A stretch of 19,313 nt of DNA from Clostridiales bacterium UBA1389. GTDB taxonomy: Bacteria > Bacillota > Clostridia > Oscillospirales > CAG-382. The DNA is taken from the NCBI GenBank assembly GCA_002305335.1, contig DBQR01000001.1, positions 32,547-51,859 on the forward strand, written 5' to 3'. Positions 15,761 through 19,313 of this stretch are shown here, in pieces. Position 1 is the stretch's first letter; each line of letters starts with the position of its first letter. The translations under genes were made by a program, and so were the position numbers. Under the pieces are notes generated by a model, which was not told where the DNA came from, searched no databases, and saw nothing but the letters and a program-made list of their open reading frames with translations.

Positions 15761-15801
15761 CGGAATTCCCCGTTTTTGTTCTGGTTTATGCTTGTTTAGA
15801 T

Positions 15802-15830
15802 ATTATATCATTGTTTTGAAAATAATTCAA
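15802..15830 (-). promoter_or_regulatory. Sigma-A promoter of miaA and the long downstream unit
   Basis: On the minus strand TTGAAT (15825-15830), 17 bases, TATAAT (15802-15807), with TG forming an extended -10 (TGATATAAT). The expected start is near 15795. This is one of the strongest promoters in the window and the only clear one ahead of the 13-gene unit. Confidence 0.8.
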
Positions 15831-15845
15831 CTGTTAAACCATATT

Positions 15846-15886
15846 AAAAAAAAGAAGCCGCAGCATATTTTTGCTTTTGCGACAGC
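15846..15886 (-). terminator. Rho-independent terminator of queA
   Basis: On the minus strand, arms GCTGTCGCA (15878-15886) and TGCTGCGGC (15857-15865) pair over nine positions with two G-U pairs and one mismatch. TTC and then eight T (15846-15853) follow. It lies 11 bases after the queA stop and upstream of the miaA promoter, so queA appears to be transcribed alone. Confidence 0.7.
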
Positions 15887-15897
15887 CCCTTTAAATA

Positions 15898-16941
15898 TTA
15901 AACTATAAACATGGCATCGCCGAAGGAAAAAAATCTGTATCTTTCCTCAACCGCCTTTTTATAGGCTGCCATTGTGTTTTCATAACCGGCAAAGGCGGAA
16001 ACCAGCATAATCAACGTGGATTCCGGCAGGTGGAAGTTGGTTATAAGCCCGTCGATTATTTTAAACTTATAGGAAGGATAAATGAATATCCCCGTTTCCC
16101 CCTCAAAGGGATGAAGGATACCCTTTTCGTCGGCGCAGCTTTCCAACAGCCGGCAGGAAGTGGTGCCTACGGCGATTATCCTTCCCCCTTTTCCTTTAAC
16201 CTCATTTATTTCATCCGCCGCGATTTGGGAAAGGGAAATCCTTTCGGTATGCATTTTATGGTCAAGGATGTTGTTTTCCTTTACGGGACGGAAGGTGCCC
16301 AGCCCCACATGAAGGCAGGTGCGTATGACCTTAACCCCCTTTTTTTCAATGTCCGAAAGGAGCCCGGGGGTAAAATGAAGTCCTGCGGTGGGGGCTGCCG
16401 CCGACCCTTCGTGGAGGGCGTACACAGTCTGATATCTTGAACCGTCTTTCAGCTTTTCCTTTATATAGGGGGGCAGGGGCATGGTTCCGATTTCGTCAAG
16501 GATTTCAAGAAAATTGCCGTTATAAACAAAGCGGATTTGCCTTTCCCCCTCCTCGCCTATACCCTCCACAATCCCCTTCATTTTATCGGAATAAACAAGC
16601 TCATCCCCGGTTTTTGCCTTTTTGCCGGGTTTGACAAGGCATTTCCAGACGTCCCCGTTCCGGCGTTCAAGAAGCAGTGTTTCCACTACACCGGAATGGC
16701 CGGGGTTTGTCCCGTACAGCCGGGCGGGAATCACCTTGGTGTCGTTGATAACCAATGCGTCGCCGGGGGTAAGGAAACCAATTATATCACCGAAAACCCT
16801 GTGAAGAATGTTTCCGGTGGTTCTGTCAAGCACCATAAGCCTTGACATATCCCGTTTTTCAATGGGGGTCTGGGCGATAAGCTCCTCCGGCAGGTCATAG
16901 CGGTAGGAGGAACGAAGCATAAGGTCGGGTGTATTTGGCAT
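15898..16941 (-). CDS. queA: S-adenosylmethionine:tRNA ribosyltransferase-isomerase
   Basis: QueA moves the ribosyl part of S-adenosylmethionine to preQ1 at position 34 of GUN-anticodon tRNAs, forming epoxyqueuosine. The 347-residue protein shows the family blocks YRYDLPEELIAQTP (13-26), VINDTKVIPARLYG, EGSAAAPTAGLHFTPGLL, HVGLGTFRPV and LITNFHLPESTLIMLVSAFAG. The ATG at 16941 is chosen over the ATG at 16983 because AGGAG lies 9 bases before it, and because the longer reading would start inside the -10 box of the promoter. It has its own promoter and terminator. The usual partner tgt is not adjacent. It diverges from dapA across about 98 bases. Confidence 0.96.
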   Translation of the reverse strand: MPNTPDLMLRSSYRYDLPEELIAQTPIEKRDMSRLMVLDRTTGNILHRVFGDIIGFLTPGDALVINDTKVIPARLYGTNPGHSGVVETLLLERRNGDVWKCLVKPGKKAKTGDELVYSDKMKGIVEGIGEEGERQIRFVYNGNFLEILDEIGTMPLPPYIKEKLKDGSRYQTVYALHEGSAAAPTAGLHFTPGLLSDIEKKGVKVIRTCLHVGLGTFRPVKENNILDHKMHTERISLSQIAADEINEVKGKGGRIIAVGTTSCRLLESCADEKGILHPFEGETGIFIYPSYKFKIIDGLITNFHLPESTLIMLVSAFAGYENTMAAYKKAVEERYRFFSFGDAMFIV

Positions 16942-16950
16942 ATGATAAAA

Positions 16951-16955
16951 CTCCT
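16951..16955 (-). promoter_or_regulatory. Ribosome binding site deciding the start of queA
   Basis: AGGAG on the minus strand lies 9 bases before the ATG at 16941. It sits directly next to the octamer repeats of the leader. Confidence 0.6.
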
Positions 16956-16980
16956 GAATAAACTGTATAAACGAATAAAC
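16956..16980. repeat. Three near-identical octamers in the queA leader/dapA upstream region
   Basis: On the plus strand GAATAAAC (16956-16963), GTATAAAC (16965-16972) and GAATAAAC (16973-16980). They span the expected queA transcription start (about 16976) and lie upstream of the possible dapA -10. They could be a regulator binding site or chance in AT-rich DNA. Confidence 0.5.
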
Positions 16981-16982
16981 CA

Positions 16983-17011
16983 ATTATATTATACATTTAT
17001 AATTAATTCAA
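16983..17011 (-). promoter_or_regulatory. Sigma-A promoter of queA
   Basis: On the minus strand TTGAAT (17006-17011), 17 bases, TATAAT (16983-16988). The expected start is near 16976, giving a leader of about 35 bases, too short for a preQ1 riboswitch followed by its own expression platform. Confidence 0.8.
16998..17003 (+). promoter_or_regulatory. Possible -10 box of the dapA promoter
   Basis: A perfect TATAAT on the plus strand, 36 bases before the dapA ATG. The hexamer 17 bases upstream (ATAAAC) is a poor -35. With the queA -10 it forms an inverted repeat (AATTATA at 16982-16988, TATAATT at 16998-17004). Confidence 0.4.
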
Positions 17012-17039
17012 GCTATTTTACTATGAAAGGATAAATATT

Positions 17040-17957
17040 ATGGACCTTCGCCCCCCTGTGTTCAAAGGAATCGCCACTGCCCTTGTGACGCCCTTTTCAT
17101 CGGACGGGATTGACTATGTATCCTTCGCAAGGCTTATAGAGTTCCAGCTTAGAAACGGGGTTGACGCCCTTGTGGTGTGCGGTACCACCGGCGAAGCGCC
17201 GGTTATGACCATAGAAGAAAAGAAACAGGCCATCGAGTTTACGGTGAAGCAGGCAAAGGGAAGGGTTCCGGTTATCGCCGGGACGGGGAACAACGACATA
17301 AAGACCGCCTGCGTCCTTTCCGAATATGCCTGCAGGGCAGGGGTAAACGGCATTATGGCGGTAACCCCCTACTACAATAAAACCACAAAAAAGGGGCTTG
17401 TTAAATCCTATGAGGAAATAGCCAAATGCTGCGACAAACCCATTATCGTGTATAACGTTCCCTCCCGGACCGGAGTGAACATAACCCCCGAACAATACCT
17501 TGAACTTTCGGAAATTCCCGGCATTACGGGGGTAAAGGAGGCAAACGGGGACCTTTCCGCCTTTGCTAAAACCGTTACCTTATGCCGCGACAGGCTGTGG
17601 TTTTATTCGGGTTCCGACGAGCTGCTGTTACCCTTCCTGTCATTGGGGGGGAGCGGGCTTATTTCGGTGGCTTCGAATATAATACCCAAAAAGCTGAAAA
17701 AGCTGTATCTTGCCTTTATTTCCGGTGACGTCAAAAGGGCAAGCGAGATTCAGAAGGAGCTTACCCCCCTGGAAAGCCTGCTGTTTTGCGAAACCAATCC
17801 CGTTCCGGTGAAAACCGCCCTGTATTACATGGGCTACTGTGAAAAACAATTCCGCCTCCCCCTCACCCAGATGGAGGAAAAAAACGAACAGAAGCTGTAT
17901 GCCGAACTTATAAAAAGAGGACTTGTCAAATCCCGGGAAGAGAAGATGGCGTTATAA
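17040..17957 (+). CDS. dapA: 4-hydroxy-tetrahydrodipicolinate synthase
   Basis: DapA condenses pyruvate with aspartate semialdehyde in the first committed step of lysine and diaminopimelate synthesis, which also feeds peptidoglycan. The 305-residue TIM-barrel enzyme shows Thr49-Thr50 in VCGTTGEAPVM, TPYYNK (109-114), Tyr138 and Arg143 in YNVPSRTG, the Schiff-base lysine Lys166 in GVKEANGD, and the late block NPVPVKTALYYMGY. GAAAGG lies 9 bases before the ATG. It stands alone on the plus strand: queA diverges upstream and a terminator follows. The leader is about 30 bases, too short for a lysine riboswitch. A related aldolase of the same family (such as N-acetylneuraminate lyase) is unlikely given these residues. 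Confidence 0.95.
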   Translation: MDLRPPVFKGIATALVTPFSSDGIDYVSFARLIEFQLRNGVDALVVCGTTGEAPVMTIEEKKQAIEFTVKQAKGRVPVIAGTGNNDIKTACVLSEYACRAGVNGIMAVTPYYNKTTKKGLVKSYEEIAKCCDKPIIVYNVPSRTGVNITPEQYLELSEIPGITGVKEANGDLSAFAKTVTLCRDRLWFYSGSDELLLPFLSLGGSGLISVASNIIPKKLKKLYLAFISGDVKRASEIQKELTPLESLLFCETNPVPVKTALYYMGYCEKQFRLPLTQMEEKNEQKLYAELIKRGLVKSREEKMAL

Positions 17958-17976
17958 CAAATGTTTTCAACGGTTT

Positions 17977-18008
17977 AAAAACCCCGGCTTGCGATTGCCG
18001 GGGTTTTT
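17977..18008. terminator. Bidirectional rho-independent terminator between dapA and the DUF4434 gene
   Basis: Perfect 12-base arms AAAAACCCCGGC (17977-17988) and GCCGGGGTTTTT (17997-18008) enclose an 8-base loop. The T-run follows the stem on the plus strand and the A-run gives the same on the minus strand. It serves dapA (stop at 17957) and the converging gene (stop at 18016). Confidence 0.9.
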
Positions 18009-18015
18009 ACGAATT

Positions 18016-19308
18016 CTAATTTTTATCGTATTCGTTCTGCTTTTTCATAAAGTCGTCGTAATACTTTTTGTATTTCACATAAAGCTGTTTTGCGGGTTCG
18101 CCGCCCAAATCAAAGGGGGAATCGGGGGGATTGAGCATTCCGGTAAACTGATAGCCGTATATCTGCTCCACATCGTCGTATATCCTTATTTCATTTATAA
18201 GCTCGTCTATATCCTTGGGAATAAGCCCGTCGGGGAAGGGGTTCTGGAAAACCTCCATATCCACCCACATATGAGCACCGCATTCCTCGCAAATGCGTTT
18301 TATGTCGGTGACGTTCAGATTCTGCAGGTCCCGGGCAAAGGCAAAGGGTATAAGCACGTCGATGTTGGGCAGTATGGTCTGCCATTCCCTTTCATAATTG
18401 GTAAAATTGATGTTGTTGGGGGCAAGGGCAACCGGCTTTGTGGGGGCAAGGGTTTTGACATATGCCTTGAATTCCTTGAAAAACACGGCGATATCCTTAT
18501 ACTTTTCATAAGGCACTTTGTCCCATTCGGCATAAAGGGCGCCGAAAATTTCCTCGGACACGTACCAGCCGTAAAAGGATTTATGATGACCGTACATTTC
18601 GTAAAGTTCAAAAGCAACCTCCTTGTGCCATTGGAGGGATTCCGGGGAAAAGTCGAACCAGGCATACAGTCCCACCCCGACGAAAACATGCATATCGCAT
18701 TCGTCGGCGGCGGAAAGTATCGCTTCCACCGGATTGTAGGCCGAAAGCTCTATCCGTCCCGGATAAAGTTTTGAGGGATAAAAGGATTTGCCGGTATAGC
18801 CGGTGTGTTTCATATCATGGCAGTTTGCATAGGCGTTGTTGTCGAACACGCTCTGGATGATAATCCCGTTTATTCCCAAAGGCTTCATCGCTCTTATATG
18901 GTCTTTGAAATCCTCATCCTTCATCTGTTTAAGGGCTTTGTTGAAATACCTTGCCTCGTCCTCACTCCAATGGTATATGGAAACCCAGCAGCCGTCCATC
19001 AGGGTGGTGGAGGGCAGTGAGGTGTCAACGACCTGATAGGCATAATTTTCCCTATAAACCACGTCCTCCCCGGAAAGGAAGGAAAAATCAAGGCTTATAT
19101 CGCCGATTGTAAAGGAAAGATCGATAAATACCGACCTGACTATACCTTTTTCAAGAGCGAAAATATACTTTTTAAGGCTTTGTCCCCCCTTGCGTATGTC
19201 GATTCTTACCCTGTCGGCGGTTTCGGAATAAATTCGTATTTCGGGCTTTACCTTTGCCGATACCCTGACGGCGGGAATAACCGAAAAGCAGAACTGTTTT
19301 GATTTCAT
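18016..19308 (-). CDS. DUF4434 domain-containing, glycoside-hydrolase-like protein
   Basis: A 430-residue protein. Residues 1 to about 95 look like a beta-rich domain (IRIYSETADRVRIDI; DLSFTIGDISLDFSF). Residues from about 105 resemble DUF4434, a TIM-barrel family related to glycoside hydrolases: GCWVSIYHWSEDEA (106-119), MKPLGINGIIIQSVFD (141-156), HVFVGVGLYAWFDF (207-220), KSFYGWYVSEEIFG (243-256) and HMWVDMEVFQ (346-355). Glu252/Glu253 and Glu352 could be the acid/base and nucleophile pair, as in enzymes with catalytic Glu on strands 4 and 7, but this is inference. No signal peptide or membrane segment is visible, so it is probably cytosolic. The start ATG is 5 bases from the right edge, so its ribosome binding site cannot be seen and a longer N-terminus cannot be excluded. 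Confidence 0.75.
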   Translation of the reverse strand: MKSKQFCFSVIPAVRVSAKVKPEIRIYSETADRVRIDIRKGGQSLKKYIFALEKGIVRSVFIDLSFTIGDISLDFSFLSGEDVVYRENYAYQVVDTSLPSTTLMDGCWVSIYHWSEDEARYFNKALKQMKDEDFKDHIRAMKPLGINGIIIQSVFDNNAYANCHDMKHTGYTGKSFYPSKLYPGRIELSAYNPVEAILSAADECDMHVFVGVGLYAWFDFSPESLQWHKEVAFELYEMYGHHKSFYGWYVSEEIFGALYAEWDKVPYEKYKDIAVFFKEFKAYVKTLAPTKPVALAPNNINFTNYEREWQTILPNIDVLIPFAFARDLQNLNVTDIKRICEECGAHMWVDMEVFQNPFPDGLIPKDIDELINEIRIYDDVEQIYGYQFTGMLNPPDSPFDLGGEPAKQLYVKYKKYYDDFMKKQNEYDKN

Positions 19309-19313
19309 AAATA

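Larger units (their letters stand above)
2738..15795 (-). other. Predicted 13-gene transcription unit (miaA to rqcH)
   Basis: All genes from miaA to rqcH run the same way. Gaps are between -38 and 74 bases. Junctions include ATGA overlaps (HlyD-like/yggS and transketolase C/NIF3), TAATG (transketolase N/C), a 7-base overlap (ileS/lspA) and an 11-base overlap (NIF3/rqcH). I found no hairpin with a T-run inside. Internal promoters, for example before sepF, may add shorter transcripts. That it is one transcript is an inference from spacing. Confidence 0.6.

Noticed and set aside
16942..16983. Longer queA starting at the ATG at 16983
   Set aside because: It would begin inside the -10 box and add 14 residues with no family similarity; the ATG at 16941 has a good AGGAG.
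17004..17039. Lysine riboswitch ahead of dapA, or preQ1 riboswitch ahead of queA
   Set aside because: The predicted leaders are only about 30-35 bases and show no matching structure.
17923..18774. Plus-strand frame of 283 codons following dapA
   Set aside because: It crosses the strong terminator at 17977-18008 and lies opposite the DUF4434 gene; no domain is recognisable.
1..19313. Mobile element, prophage, CRISPR array, tRNA or rRNA genes
   Set aside because: No transposase, integrase, regularly spaced repeats, cloverleaf or rRNA sequence was found; nearly all bases belong to conserved genes.

Overview
The window looks like chromosomal core DNA from a low-to-moderate GC, Gram-positive (monoderm) bacterium of the class Clostridia, probably in or near the Oscillospirales/Ruminococcaceae. 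The evidence is the Firmicutes-type cell-division and translation gene order, a split two-subunit transketolase, strong AGGAGG-type ribosome binding sites, frequent TTG start codons and sigma-A promoters. I saw no rRNA, tRNA, CRISPR array, insertion sequence or phage gene. No gap between genes exceeds about 140 bases.

Layout from left to right. Bases 1-1952 (minus) hold most of a peptidase-U32/DUF3656 RNA-hydroxylation-type protein, cut by the left edge. It is divergent from a class-U-like sirtuin gene (2028-2741, plus). The sirtuin gene runs tail to tail into rqcH, and their stop codons overlap. From 15830 down to 2738 (minus) lies what looks like one long transcription unit of 13 genes: miaA, an HlyD-like adaptor gene, yggS, sepF, yggT/ylmG, divIVA, ileS, lspA, an RluD-family pseudouridine synthase gene, the transketolase N and C subunit genes, a NIF3/DUF34 gene and rqcH. 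It starts at a near-consensus extended -10 promoter upstream of miaA. Many junctions overlap (ATGA, TAATG), and I see no internal terminator. Bases 15898-16941 (minus) are queA with its own promoter and terminator. Bases 17040-17957 (plus) are dapA, divergent from queA. A bidirectional terminator then separates dapA from a DUF4434 glycoside-hydrolase-like gene (18016-19308, minus).

The long unit keeps the Bacillus subtilis order ylmE-sepF-ylmG-(ylmH)-divIVA-ileS-lspA-ylyB, but ylmH is missing between yggT and divIVA. Extra genes are attached at both ends. Septum and pole proteins (SepF, YggT, DivIVA) are therefore co-expressed with protein synthesis and RNA modification functions (IleS, MiaA, RluD-family), lipoprotein maturation (LspA), the non-oxidative pentose phosphate pathway (transketolase) and ribosome rescue (RqcH). 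QueA and the U32 protein next door add to a local concentration of RNA-modification genes.

No wholly unknown system stands out. The points most worth a second look are: RqcH at the end of a division operon that lacks ylmH; the HlyD-like adaptor with no transporter partner; the overlapping divergent queA/dapA promoters with a triple octamer; the altered signature motifs of IleS; and the cytosolic DUF4434 protein.
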